DNA of 64,000 bases from Rhodovastum sp963709085. GTDB lineage: Bacteria; Pseudomonadota; Alphaproteobacteria; Acetobacterales; Acetobacteraceae. Location: positions 1,054,001 through 1,118,000 of the forward strand of contig CAVPVB010000024.1 of the NCBI GenBank assembly GCA_963709085.1, written 5' to 3'. Shown here in pieces: positions 40,101 to 48,827 of this stretch. Within the stretch, counting starts at the first letter, position 1, and every line of letters begins with the position of its first letter. The notes under the pieces were generated by a model. That model saw only the letters and a list, made by a program, of their open reading frames with translations. It did no database searches and had not been told where the DNA came from. A program made the translations under genes and the position numbers.

Positions 40101-40904
40101 ATGCACCGATTGCTTTTCCTCGCTGCCGTCCTCGCCGCCGTTCCGGCCGCCGCGCAGAAACCGCCGCCGCTCGGCGCGCCGGACGTCCCCTCGGGCAAGC
40201 CGCCGCCGCTCGGCGTTCCCGGGGCGGTCCGGCCGCTGCCGCGCGCGCCGCTGCCCCCGGCCAGCGAGCACCCGAAGGCCAGCGGCACCGGATTCCTGGT
40301 CGCCGAGGGGCGCGTGCTCACCAACAACCATGTGGTCGAGGGCTGCGGCCGGATGACCGCGCGCAACGCCGCCGGCCAGCGCGTGCCCGCCCGCGTCGAT
40401 GCCACCGATAAGCAGCGCGATCTCGCTTTGCTCACCGTGCCGGCCGGGTTTGGCACCGCGCTGCCGTTCCGCGACAAGCCGCCGGTGGAGCGCGGCGAAG
40501 CCGTGGTGACCTATGGGTTCCCGCTGTCCGGCCTGCTCTCCTCCGGGCCGACGCTGACCACCGGCGATGTCAGTGCACTGGCCGGGCTGCGCGACAACCC
40601 GATGCATTTCCAGATCAGCGCGCCGGTGCAGCCCGGCAATTCCGGCGGGCCGCTGCTGGACGCGCAGGCGCATGTGATCGGCGTGGTGGTGTCCAAGCTG
40701 AACGCGGCCCGCATCGCCGAAATGACCGGCGGCGACATTCCGCAAAACGTCAACTTCGCCATCAAGGGCACCGAGGCGCTCGCCTTCCTGACCGCCAACG
40801 GCGTGCAGCCCCGGCTGGAATCCAGCACCGGCGCCGAGCGCCGCCCCGCCCAGATCGGCGAGGTGGCCAACCCCGCGACCTTGTTCCTGCAGTGTTACCG
40901 CTGA
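40101..40904 (+). CDS. Secreted trypsin-like serine protease
   Basis: 267 residues with a signal peptide (cleavage near AAA-Q, residue 19). A Pro-rich segment containing two KPPPLG repeats follows, then a trypsin/DegP-like fold. The catalytic triad is readable as H77 in NNHVV, D107 in RDLALL and S181 in PGNSGGPLL. No PDZ domain is present, so it is simpler than DegP. Such proteases act in the periplasm. Intact and monocistronic. Confidence 0.9.
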   Translation: MHRLLFLAAVLAAVPAAAQKPPPLGAPDVPSGKPPPLGVPGAVRPLPRAPLPPASEHPKASGTGFLVAEGRVLTNNHVVEGCGRMTARNAAGQRVPARVDATDKQRDLALLTVPAGFGTALPFRDKPPVERGEAVVTYGFPLSGLLSSGPTLTTGDVSALAGLRDNPMHFQISAPVQPGNSGGPLLDAQAHVIGVVVSKLNAARIAEMTGGDIPQNVNFAIKGTEALAFLTANGVQPRLESSTGAERRPAQIGEVANPATLFLQCYR

Positions 40905-40932
40905 CCGGCCAAGTTTAGCAGGAAGGCCCGGA

Positions 40933-42396
40933 TCAGCAGGAAGGCTCGGGCAGGCGGTCGGCCGCCAGAACGTCGCCGCCATAGCTGCGGACCTGGTCGG
41001 CCTCGGCCTGGTGCAACGTGCCGGCCAGGATGTCCGGGCGCAGCGCGCCGATCAGGTCGGTGCCGTCGCGGTCGCTGATCACCACCACCAGATCGACACA
41101 GCCCAGGCTGGCGAGCCGCGCCGCCCGCACCGCCTCGGGCTGCACCGGCCGGTCGGGACCCTTGCGGCGGCTCACCGAGGCGTCGTCATACAGCCCGACC
41201 ACCAGCCGGTCGCTGACCGTCCGGGTCTGCTCCAGCAGGTGGATGTGGCCGGCCCGCAGCGGGTCGAAGCAGCCATGCACCAGCCCCGCCTTCCAGCCGC
41301 GCCGGCGCCAGTGCTCGGCCCGCTCGGCCATCTGCTCGAGCGGCACGATCTTGCCCAGCGCCCCGCTCTGCGGCGACAGCGCCGCGATCAGGTCCTCCGG
41401 CCGCACCACCGCGGTGCCGATCCGCCCCAGCACGATGCCGGCGGCCAGCGTCGCCAACTGCGCCGCCTCCGCCAGGCTGAGGCCGGCCGCGAGGCTGGCC
41501 GCCACGGTCGCGACGGCGCTGTCGCCGGCGCCGGCCAGGTCCATCACGTCGGGCGTATCGACGGGGAAATGCCAGGGGGGTCCGTCATGCACCAAGGTGA
41601 TGCCGGCCTCGGGGCTGGTGACCATCACCGCGCCGATATCGTGCAGCCGGCGCACCGATTCGGCTGCCGCCACGAAGGCTTCGTCGCTGTCGGGCGGAAG
41701 GGTGCAGGCGCGCGCCAGATCGCGCCGGGTGGTCAGCAGCACATCGGCGCCGGCATAGCGCTCGTAGTCGCGGCCGCGCAGATCGGCGACGATGCGCCGC
41801 CCCATTTGTCGTGCCGCGCCGATCAGCCGGGCCGGGATGTCGCCGGCCAGCACGCCCTTGCGGTAATCGGACAGCACCGTCACCGTGGTGGCCGCCATGG
41901 CGTCGCGGGCAATCCGCACCAGCCGGTCGGCCAGCTTGGGGTGGACCGCGGCGGTTTCCTCGCGGTCGGCGCGCAGCATCGGATGGCCGTGATGGCCGCC
42001 CTGGGCGATGAAACGGGTTTTCTCGGTGGTGCGCCGCCCCCCTTGCACCAGCAACCAGGGTTCCACCCCGGGCTGTCCGCCGATCAGCCCGGTCAGCTCC
42101 GAGCCGGCGGCATCGTCGCCCACCACCGACACGAACGCCACCGCGCTGCCCAGCGCGCCCAGGTTGCGCATCACGTTGCCCGATCCGCCCGGCAGGGCGA
42201 TTTCGCGCCGCACCTTCAGCACCGGAATCGGCGCTTCCAGGCTGATCCGTTCGACGTCGCCGTAGACGTAGCGGTCCAGCATCGCGTCGCCGACCACCAA
42301 TACACTGGTGCGCGACAGGCGGCGCACCGAGTCGGCGATGTCGGCTCCGGTGCGGGACCTGTCTGCCCGCTCCGCGGGCGCGTCGCTGGCATTCAT
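40933..42396 (-). CDS. hldE: Bifunctional heptose 7-phosphate kinase / heptose 1-phosphate adenylyltransferase
   Basis: 487 residues in two parts. The first 330 are a ribokinase-fold sugar kinase (VLVVGDAMLDRYVYGDVERIS..., PGGSGNVMRNLGALG, DLAGAGDS with the catalytic Asp). The last 130 form a nucleotidyltransferase with HGCFDPLRAGHIHLL (HxGH-like, here AGHI) and KGPDRPVQ. Together they make ADP-heptose for lipopolysaccharide core. The next gene on the same strand starts upstream at 43201 and is a phosphatase. Confidence 0.95.
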   Translation of the reverse strand: MNASDAPAERADRSRTGADIADSVRRLSRTSVLVVGDAMLDRYVYGDVERISLEAPIPVLKVRREIALPGGSGNVMRNLGALGSAVAFVSVVGDDAAGSELTGLIGGQPGVEPWLLVQGGRRTTEKTRFIAQGGHHGHPMLRADREETAAVHPKLADRLVRIARDAMAATTVTVLSDYRKGVLAGDIPARLIGAARQMGRRIVADLRGRDYERYAGADVLLTTRRDLARACTLPPDSDEAFVAAAESVRRLHDIGAVMVTSPEAGITLVHDGPPWHFPVDTPDVMDLAGAGDSAVATVAASLAAGLSLAEAAQLATLAAGIVLGRIGTAVVRPEDLIAALSPQSGALGKIVPLEQMAERAEHWRRRGWKAGLVHGCFDPLRAGHIHLLEQTRTVSDRLVVGLYDDASVSRRKGPDRPVQPEAVRAARLASLGCVDLVVVISDRDGTDLIGALRPDILAGTLHQAEADQVRSYGGDVLAADRLPEPSC

Positions 42397-42478
42397 ACCG
42401 ATGCCCTACCGCTGACCGGGGGGTGGTGGCAAGCCGAACCGTCAACACAAGTAAACACAAATGCAACTTTAGGCCGGC

Positions 42479-43201
42479 TCAGCTGTGCAGGAAGCCCAGC
42501 CGGTCGGCTTCCAGCACGACGCAGGTCAGCCTGCCGCCCAGGCAGGCTCCGGTATCGATACCGATCCGGTTATGCCGGACAACCGGTGCGCTCACCGGCG
42601 TGTGTCCGTGCACCACCACGGCGGGCAGTTCGCCGTCGAACGACAGGAATGGTTCGCGGATCCACAGCATGTCGATGCGCGACTGGCGCGCCAGCGGGGT
42701 GCGCGGACGCAGCCCGGCATGCACGAACACGTAACCGCCGGCGGCATGCATCAGTTGCAGGCCGCGCAGGAACGCCAAATGGTGGGACGGCACGGCGGCG
42801 GCCCAGTCGCCGGTGCGCGGCGGCACCCGTATGCCCCAGCTTTCCAGCGATGCGGCGCCCCCGTTGCTCAGCCAGTGCGGCACCGCGTCGAAGTCGGCCA
42901 GCGCCGTCAGCATCATTTCCTCGTGGTTGCCCATCAGGTTCACCACCAGCGGGCCGGGGCCGGCGCCGGCCTGTGGAAAGGGCTGCAGCAGCGTCTCGAT
43001 CACCCCGGCGCTGTCCGGCCCGCGGTCCACATAGTCGCCCAGATGCACCAGCCGGGCTTCGGCCACCGGGCGGTCGGCCAGATCGCGCGCGATTTCGCGG
43101 TGCAGGGCGCGCAGATTATCGGCGCAGCCATGCACGTCGCCGATCGCGTAAACGCGCAGTCCTTCCGGCAACGAGGCCGGCGCTAACGTCAGGGTAATCA
43201 T
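42479..43201 (-). CDS. Calcineurin-like metallophosphoesterase
   Basis: 240 residues. The five metal-binding motifs of the family are present: GDVHGC, GDYVDRG, GNHE, VHAG and HGHTP. It most resembles bacterial serine/threonine protein phosphatases and ApaH-like enzymes. The start is the ATG before ITLTLAPASLPEG, as the frame upstream is not family-like. It lies 82 bp upstream of hldE on the same strand, so co-expression is possible. Confidence 0.9.
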   Translation of the reverse strand: MITLTLAPASLPEGLRVYAIGDVHGCADNLRALHREIARDLADRPVAEARLVHLGDYVDRGPDSAGVIETLLQPFPQAGAGPGPLVVNLMGNHEEMMLTALADFDAVPHWLSNGGAASLESWGIRVPPRTGDWAAAVPSHHLAFLRGLQLMHAAGGYVFVHAGLRPRTPLARQSRIDMLWIREPFLSFDGELPAVVVHGHTPVSAPVVRHNRIGIDTGACLGGRLTCVVLEADRLGFLHS

Positions 43202-43307
43202 GGCACTCCAATGTAGGGCGCGGGGCGGCACGTTTCGAGCCAGGAGGGTCGAAGCAAGGTGACGTGCCGGCAGGCCCCCAGGGCCTGCGGAAGGAGCAGG
43301 CCGGAAG

Positions 43308-44798
43308 ATGCTGCAGCACCGGGCAGGGCTGGATGGGTCGGTCGGGGCACGGGCGGGTGGCCCTGCGCCGATGCCCTATATCGATGCCAGCCGCGGCGCG
43401 GAATACGAACTGCAGGAGGCGCTTCGCCGGGCGGCCCGGTCCCCGCAGGGACGCATGGTGCTGGTGCTGCACCTGTCGCGGCTCCATGCGCCAGGCCCGC
43501 GGCCACATCATCGCCGGGTTGCCCGTGCAATCCTGGATGACACCGCCCAGCGTCACGAAGGCCAGGTCTTCACCCTCGCCAACGGCGACATGGTGTTGCT
43601 CTGCCGGGAGGCACCGCCGGGCCGCCCGCCGGCAGCCCGCCCCGCACAGGGCATGGCGTTGCCCGATCCCGCCACCCTGCCCGACACCATGGCCCGGCTG
43701 CTGCGCGTCGACCTGTCCGATCCGGCCCGCCTCACCACGGTCTGGCGGCTGGAGGACGCGCTGCCGGCGGTCACCGCCTTCGCCGCCGGGCGGTTGGCCG
43801 ACAACCGCCCGGCGGCGGCGCCAGCGCCGGCCTCGCCCGACCCCGGGCTGGCGGCGCAGCCCGCCATGGTGGACGCGATCGCCGCGATCGCCGAGGGCTC
43901 GGCCATCGCTGACCTCCTGCACCGCCAGACCGGTGTGCTGATCGCGGCCCCGAACCGCAACGGCGCCTCCCCCAACGCGCCGCTGCGGCCGCTTTACCGG
44001 GAAGTGACCTTCTCGATCGACGCGCTGGAGGCACGCATCACGGCCACCGGGCAGGCCACGGCCGATCCGTTCCTGTTCCGCCATCTCGCCGGCCGGCTGG
44101 ACCGGCGCATGCTGGCCGTGCTGACCGAGGTGGCCGGCACCGGCGCGGTGCTGGATATCGCCGCCGGCGGCCGGTGCGGCGCGCCGCTGCATATCAATCT
44201 GACCCTGCCCGCTATCCTGTCGGACAAATTCGCCCGCTTCGCCATGCTGTGCCGCAGCTTCGGGGCGCCGGTCGGCGTCGAGGTGGCGCTGGTCGAGGCC
44301 TGCAGCGACGCCGCCGCGTTCGGCCGCGCCCGCCGCGTGCTGGCCGAATCCGGCCTGGCGCTGGTGCTCGACGGCGTGTCGCACCTGGCCCTGATGCTGA
44401 CGCGACCCTGCGCGTTGCGCGCCGACCTGGTGAAGCTCGACTGGTCGCCCCGCCTGGCCGAGCTTGCGACGGAGGAGCGCCAGCAGATTGCCGCCGCGCT
44501 GGAGCGGATCGGCGCGCACCGCATCATCCTGCATCGCGCCGAGACCGAGGCGGCGCTGCGCTGGGGTCTGGCGCAGGGCATCCGCCGCTTCCAGGGCCGC
44601 TATGTTGACGCCATGCTGGCCGCCGGGCGCACCATGGCCTGTCCGCGCGCCGCCGGCTGCACGCTGCGCCAGTGCATCGAGCGGGCGGCGGCCACCGGCC
44701 CGGCCGGCCGGGCCGGCTGCGGGGCGATCAGCCTGCTGGATGGCGAGCCGTCGCTGCCGCTCGAAACCGGCCCCCTCGGGGCCGGGGCCACCCTGTGA
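43308..44798 (+). CDS. Degenerate EAL-like domain protein (first of a tandem pair)
   Basis: 496 residues. The C-terminal half resembles the EAL fold: DPFLFRHLAGRLDRRML, PLHINLTLPAIL, GLALVLDGVSHLALML, ADLVKLDWSPRL and RIILHRAETEAALRWGLAQGIRRFQGRYVDAM line up with the usual LVPLF, VNLS, DDFGTG, KIDxxF and ETExQL...GxxxxQGxxF blocks. However, the catalytic Glu-Ala-Leu and metal Asp/Asn residues are replaced, so it cannot be an active phosphodiesterase. The N-terminal 190 residues are unassigned. Binding of c-di-GMP or of a partner is an inference. Its stop overlaps the GTG of the next gene. The ATG at 43308 and another at 43372 are both possible starts. Confidence 0.65.
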   Translation: MLQHRAGLDGSVGARAGGPAPMPYIDASRGAEYELQEALRRAARSPQGRMVLVLHLSRLHAPGPRPHHRRVARAILDDTAQRHEGQVFTLANGDMVLLCREAPPGRPPAARPAQGMALPDPATLPDTMARLLRVDLSDPARLTTVWRLEDALPAVTAFAAGRLADNRPAAAPAPASPDPGLAAQPAMVDAIAAIAEGSAIADLLHRQTGVLIAAPNRNGASPNAPLRPLYREVTFSIDALEARITATGQATADPFLFRHLAGRLDRRMLAVLTEVAGTGAVLDIAAGGRCGAPLHINLTLPAILSDKFARFAMLCRSFGAPVGVEVALVEACSDAAAFGRARRVLAESGLALVLDGVSHLALMLTRPCALRADLVKLDWSPRLAELATEERQQIAAALERIGAHRIILHRAETEAALRWGLAQGIRRFQGRYVDAMLAAGRTMACPRAAGCTLRQCIERAAATGPAGRAGCGAISLLDGEPSLPLETGPLGAGATL

Positions 44799-45970
44799 CC
44801 GGCATGGTCCTGCGGCGTTCCGAGCCGGAGGACGACGCCTTGCGCGCCGAGGCGGAACAACTGAGCGCCATGGTGCGCGAATGCGCCGGCGCCGGCATCG
44901 CCCGCCGGGCGCTGCTGCTGTGTCTGTCGCAACTGCCCGAGGAACTGGCGCGCCCGCACCATCTCCGGCTGGCGCACGCGACGCTGGACCCGCTGGCCGC
45001 CGCCGACCGGGCGCGGCGGTTCGGGTTGCCCAACGGCGACATCGCCATCATCTGGCGCGGCGAGGCGGCGGCGGCGCTGCGCAGCAGCCTGGAAGCCGTG
45101 GTGCATCTGTTCGCCGGCGAGGCCGACCGGTTGCCGGACCCGGCCGCCCTGATCCGCCTGTTCCACCTGCCCGAGCAGGCCGAGCCCCTGCTGCAGGCGG
45201 TGGAGCAATCGATGTTTCCATCGGCAGGCAACGCCCCGGCCGGGTCCGCGCGCGCGGGAAGGGCGCCGACCTCCCCGCTCGACCCGCCAACGCTGGCCTT
45301 GCTGGAGACCGCGTTGGCGCAGGCCGATGTCGCGTGCTTCGTGCGCCGCCGCCAGATCTGCGAGCGTCTGCCGGAAGGGGGGTTGCGGCTGCGCTGGGAG
45401 CAGCGCGCCTTGTCGGTGACCGAGATCGCCACGACCCTGCTGCCCGAGCGGGCGATGCGGGCCGATCGCTGGCTGTTTCGCCGGCTGACCCGCACGCTCG
45501 ACCGCCGCATGCTGGTGCTGCTGGCCGCCCCGGAGGAGCTGCGCGGGGCCGGGCCGTTCAGCCTGAGCCTCAACATCGCCTCCATCCTTTCGCCCGAATT
45601 CCTGCGCTTCGACGCCACCCTGCCGGGCGCGCTGCGCGGCCAGGTGGTGATCGAGCTGCTGCCGGCCGACATCATGGCCGACCCCGCCGCCTTTCTGTTC
45701 GCCCGCGACTTCGCCCGCGACCGCGGCTATCGCCTGCTGCTGCACGGCATCACCATCGATCTGTTGGAGGTGTTCCCGCTGCGCCGCATCGGCCTCGACC
45801 TGTTGCGGCTGCACTGGTCGCCGGAACTCGTCCGCCTCGATCCCGATCAGGCGCTGCCGGACGCGGCGCAGACCGTGCTGAGCCGGGCGGATACGGCAGA
45901 TGCTCTGGTTTGGGGGCGAGAGCAGGGGATCGTGTTTTATCAGGGGCGGGCGGTGGTTCCGGGGGGGTGA
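44795..45970 (+). CDS. Degenerate EAL-like domain protein (second of a tandem pair)
   Basis: 391 residues, a diverged paralogue of the gene before it: DRWLFRRLTRTLDRRMLVLL, FSLSLNIASIL, LDLLRLHWSPELVRLDPD and VWGREQGIVFYQGRAV align with the same blocks. It too lacks catalytic EAL residues. The start is a GTG that overlaps the upstream stop (GTGA), so the two products are likely made together and may pair. An ATG lies three codons further in. Confidence 0.65.
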   Translation: MTGMVLRRSEPEDDALRAEAEQLSAMVRECAGAGIARRALLLCLSQLPEELARPHHLRLAHATLDPLAAADRARRFGLPNGDIAIIWRGEAAAALRSSLEAVVHLFAGEADRLPDPAALIRLFHLPEQAEPLLQAVEQSMFPSAGNAPAGSARAGRAPTSPLDPPTLALLETALAQADVACFVRRRQICERLPEGGLRLRWEQRALSVTEIATTLLPERAMRADRWLFRRLTRTLDRRMLVLLAAPEELRGAGPFSLSLNIASILSPEFLRFDATLPGALRGQVVIELLPADIMADPAAFLFARDFARDRGYRLLLHGITIDLLEVFPLRRIGLDLLRLHWSPELVRLDPDQALPDAAQTVLSRADTADALVWGREQGIVFYQGRAVVPGG

Positions 45971-45972
45971 TC

Positions 45973-46020
45973 CGGTGCGGCCCGGCCGGGGCGCGGCCCC
46001 GGACCCCTGCTTGCTCTTGG
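45973..46020. repeat. Short diverged palindromic repeat (possible copy 4)
   Basis: GGCCGGGGCGCGGCCCCGG followed by ACCCCTGCTTGC. It has the layout of the GGCCAGGGCTCTGCCCTGG family (palindrome, then ACCC, then TTGCT) but a different core. It lies between the EAL-like pair and the ABC exporter. Confidence 0.5.
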
Positions 46021-46045
46021 GGAAGGGGCAGCTTAATCGGGCTTT

Positions 46046-46789
46046 ATGGACCAAATCGAGGCAACCGGACTCACCAAGCGCTACGGCGAGACGCTGGCGG
46101 TCGATGACATCGACTTCTCGGTGGCCGCCGGCCAGACCGTCGGGCTGCTGGGCGGCAACGGCGCCGGCAAAACCACCACCATCGCCATGCTGCTCGGCCT
46201 GCTGATCCCCACCGCCGGCACCATCCGCATCCTCGGTCACGACATGGCGCGTGACCGCTTCGCCGCCCTCGCGCAGGATGAATTTTTCCTCGCCCTACGT
46301 GGCTCTGCCGCAGCGCCTGACGCGTGGCCGAGAATCTGCGCGTCTACTGCCATCTTTACGACGTGCCCCATGCCGGGCGGCGGATCGCCGAGCTGGCCGC
46401 GCGAACTGGACCTGACCGACCTGCTGGACCGCCCGGCCGGCCAGCTTTCCGCCGGGCAGAAAACACGGGTTGCCCTGGCCAAGGCGCTGATCAACCGGCC
46501 CGAGGTGCTGCTGCTCGACGAACCCACCGCCAGCCTCGACCCCGACACCGGCGACCTCGTGCGCACCTGGCTGGAGCGCTACCGGGCGGAAAGCGGCTGC
46601 ACCATCCTGCTCGCCTCGCACAACATGGCCGAGGTCGAGCGGCTGTGCAGCCACGTGCTGATGATGAAGCGCGGCCGCATTGTCGACCGCGGCAGCCCGG
46701 CCGAGCTGCTGGCCCGCTACGGGCGCGACGACCTGGAGCAGGTGTTCCTCGACATCGCCCGCGACCGGGTGCGGGAGACGATGGCATGA
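46046..46789 (+). CDS. ABC-2 type exporter ATPase with a scrambled internal segment
   Basis: 247 residues. Walker A GGNGAGKT, LSAGQKTRVALAKAL and LLLDEPTASLDPD are intact. Between about residues 78 and 118 the frame is wrong: three extra bases at about 46278, 46323 and 46399 throw it out and then restore it. Corrected, the segment reads MNFSSPYVALPQRLT then VAENLRVYCHLYDVPHAGRRIAELA, which is the normal Q-loop and helical region of NodI/CcmA-type exporters. So the open frame looks complete but the Q-loop is lost as written. The stop overlaps the permease ATG (ATGA). Confidence 0.85.
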   Translation: MDQIEATGLTKRYGETLAVDDIDFSVAAGQTVGLLGGNGAGKTTTIAMLLGLLIPTAGTIRILGHDMARDRFAALAQDEFFLALRGSAAAPDAWPRICASTAIFTTCPMPGGGSPSWPRELDLTDLLDRPAGQLSAGQKTRVALAKALINRPEVLLLDEPTASLDPDTGDLVRTWLERYRAESGCTILLASHNMAEVERLCSHVLMMKRGRIVDRGSPAELLARYGRDDLEQVFLDIARDRVRETMA

Positions 46790-47589
46790 TCCGCCCCTCG
46801 GCGAGGCGCATCTGGGGGCTGATGTACCGCCATCTGGTGCTCTACCGGCGCTCCTGGCCGCGGCTGCTGGAACTGACCTACTGGCCGACGCTGACCCTGT
46901 GCATCTGGGGCTTCACCGCCAGCTTCTTCGCCAGCCGGGTGGGCAATGCCGGGGCGGTGATCTCCGGCATGCTGCTCGGCGGCGTGCTGCTGTGGGAAAT
47001 CACCCTGCGCAGCCAGATGGGCGTGGCGATTTCCTTCCTGGAGGAGATCTGGTCGCGCAACCTGGGCCATGTGTTCGTCAGCCCGCTACGGCCCTGGGAA
47101 TTGCTGGCGGCGCTGATCGCCATGTCGGTGGTGCGCATGGCGATCGGCGTGCTGCCGGCGGTGCTGCTGGCCTGGGCGCTGTATGCGTTCAACCTGTTTG
47201 CCTTCGGGCCGGTGCTGATCCTGTTCGCGCTCAACCTGATGGCGATGGGCTGGTGGGTGTCGCTCGGCGTGGTCAGCCTGATCCTGCGCCACGGCGCCGG
47301 GGCCGAGGCACTGGCCTGGTCGGTGCTGTTCGCGCTGACGCCGTTCTCGGCCGTTTACTACCCGGTCGCGGTGCTGCCGGAAGCGGTGCGTCCGCTGGCG
47401 CTGGCACTGCCGGCGTCGCACGTGTTCGAGGGCATGCGCATGTTGCTCGAGCACGGCACCATCGCCTGGGGCCACATGGCCTGGGCGACCGGATTGAACG
47501 CGCTGTGGCTGGGCGCGGCCGGCCTGCTGTTCATGGTCCAGTTCCGGGTGGCGCGCGAACGCGGCGCCTTGCTGACGATTGGTGAGTAA
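46786..47589 (+). CDS. ABC-2 type transporter permease
   Basis: 267 residues with six membrane helices. LYRRSWPRLLELTYWPTLTLCIWGF, ISFLEEIWSRNLGHVFVSPLRPWELL and the conserved ALPASHVFEGMR are typical of the NodJ-like and polysaccharide exporters. It pairs with the preceding ATPase (4-bp overlap). The substrate is unknown, possibly a polysaccharide or lipid. Confidence 0.9.
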   Translation: MIRPSARRIWGLMYRHLVLYRRSWPRLLELTYWPTLTLCIWGFTASFFASRVGNAGAVISGMLLGGVLLWEITLRSQMGVAISFLEEIWSRNLGHVFVSPLRPWELLAALIAMSVVRMAIGVLPAVLLAWALYAFNLFAFGPVLILFALNLMAMGWWVSLGVVSLILRHGAGAEALAWSVLFALTPFSAVYYPVAVLPEAVRPLALALPASHVFEGMRMLLEHGTIAWGHMAWATGLNALWLGAAGLLFMVQFRVARERGALLTIGE

Positions 47590-47617
47590 GCATGGTGGCG
47601 AATAAGCAGGGTGGCGC

Positions 47618-48244
47618 GTGAGCACGACCGAGACGCGTTTCTGGCTGATCCGCCACGCCCTGGTGGAGGAAACTGCACGGGCGACCCTGTATGGCCTGCT
47701 GGACGTGGCGCTGTGCCCGCACACCCTGCAGGCACAGGCGCCGGTGCATCGCGCGCTGGCGCTGCGCCTGCCGCGCCCGGCGCACTGGGTGGTCACACCG
47801 CTCTCGCGCACGCGGCGCACCGCCGAAATCCTGTTCCGCGCCGGCTACCCGGCGGCCCCGCTGGCGGTCGAGGCCGGCCTGATCGAGCAGGATCTGGGTG
47901 ACTGGCAGGGCCTGCCGCACGCCGCCCTGCCGCCCCGGCTGACCCGCCCCGCGCACGCCTTCTGGCCCCTCGCCGCCGACGAATGCCCGCCGGGCGGCGA
48001 GAGCATGGTCGAAGTGGTGGCGCGGGTCGGCCCGGCGATGGAGCGCCTGGCCCGCGCGCAGGCGGGCGGCGATGTGGTGGTGGTGGGCCATGGCGGCGCC
48101 ATCCGGGCGGCGGTGGCGCACGCGCTGTGCATCACCGCGGACAATGCGCTGCATTTCTGCGTGCAGAATTTGTCGCTCACCCGGCTGGAGCGGCATGCGA
48201 CGGGCTGGCGGGTGGTGGGGGTGAATGAGGTGACGGAGGGTTGA
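47618..48244 (+). CDS. Histidine phosphatase family protein
   Basis: 208 residues. FWLIRHALVEET carries the phosphorylated His; the usual RHG is RHA here. PLSRTRRTAEIL, LGDWQGL and VVVGHGGAIRAAVA follow, the last with the second catalytic His. It resembles alpha-ribazole phosphatase (CobC) and phosphoglycerate mutase-like enzymes. The start is GTG, 28 bp after the permease stop, so it may be part of the same operon. Confidence 0.86.
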   Translation: MSTTETRFWLIRHALVEETARATLYGLLDVALCPHTLQAQAPVHRALALRLPRPAHWVVTPLSRTRRTAEILFRAGYPAAPLAVEAGLIEQDLGDWQGLPHAALPPRLTRPAHAFWPLAADECPPGGESMVEVVARVGPAMERLARAQAGGDVVVVGHGGAIRAAVAHALCITADNALHFCVQNLSLTRLERHATGWRVVGVNEVTEG

Positions 48245-48827
48245 GAGACAATATACAAATTTGGTTTCTGCGTCGGCCACGTTCGCAGAAACCGTTAATT
48301 CGTTTTCCTGGACATCGGAACCGGTCCAATATCCCGTTGAAAACAAATGCTCACCATCCGACCATCGGCAGATCCATTTCCGGACATCCAAGACGAACGG
48401 CACTTTCGGTCAGTCGCGGCTAGGCTGCCAACCACCACGCACAACCGACTGCTTGGAAAATACTTTTGGCACCTCCTGCCCTTCGACAACCTGTTTCACG
48501 TAGCTTCAGGCCAGCCGTTACTCCCCGGCGCTGCCTGCGATCCAACGTCATCAGCACGCCATGGAAACCGGTCCACGGCAGGCTTGCGTCCGGGTGTCGC
48601 GTCCCTATCTGTTTTTTTGAGCCGGCGGCGCCGTGCCCGTTCCGTGCGCAGGTTCGGCTTCTCCACCCAGCGTTCGAGCATTGCCTTTCCGGTTTGTCTC
48701 ATCGTGCAACTCGCCGGTCGCCGGGAGCCTGATCACGAATTCGCCCGGTGAGCAGGCGCACGATAAAGACCAAGCCGACGGCGTTTCGGTCGAATCGCAC
48801 AACAATCCCCTCCAGGAAAGCCTGCCA
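48245..48827. other. Gene-free stretch with a hairpin
   Basis: 583 bp with no convincing gene and a clear drop in GC compared with the coding regions. The one structure is a perfect 10-bp inverted repeat, GGTTTCTGCG (48263-48272) and CGCAGAAACC (48284-48293), with an 11-nt loop, just after the phosphatase. It lacks a clean T-run. The open frames here lack ribosome sites and family features. Confidence 0.45.

Noticed and set aside
41011..43197. A 728-codon plus-strand open frame opposite hldE and the phosphatase
   Set aside because: Antisense to two clearly conserved genes and of low-complexity Gln/His/Arg composition.
48347..48751. A 134-codon open frame in the gap before the desaturase
   Set aside because: No ribosome site, no domain, and composition unlike the neighbouring genes; kept only as a gene-free stretch.
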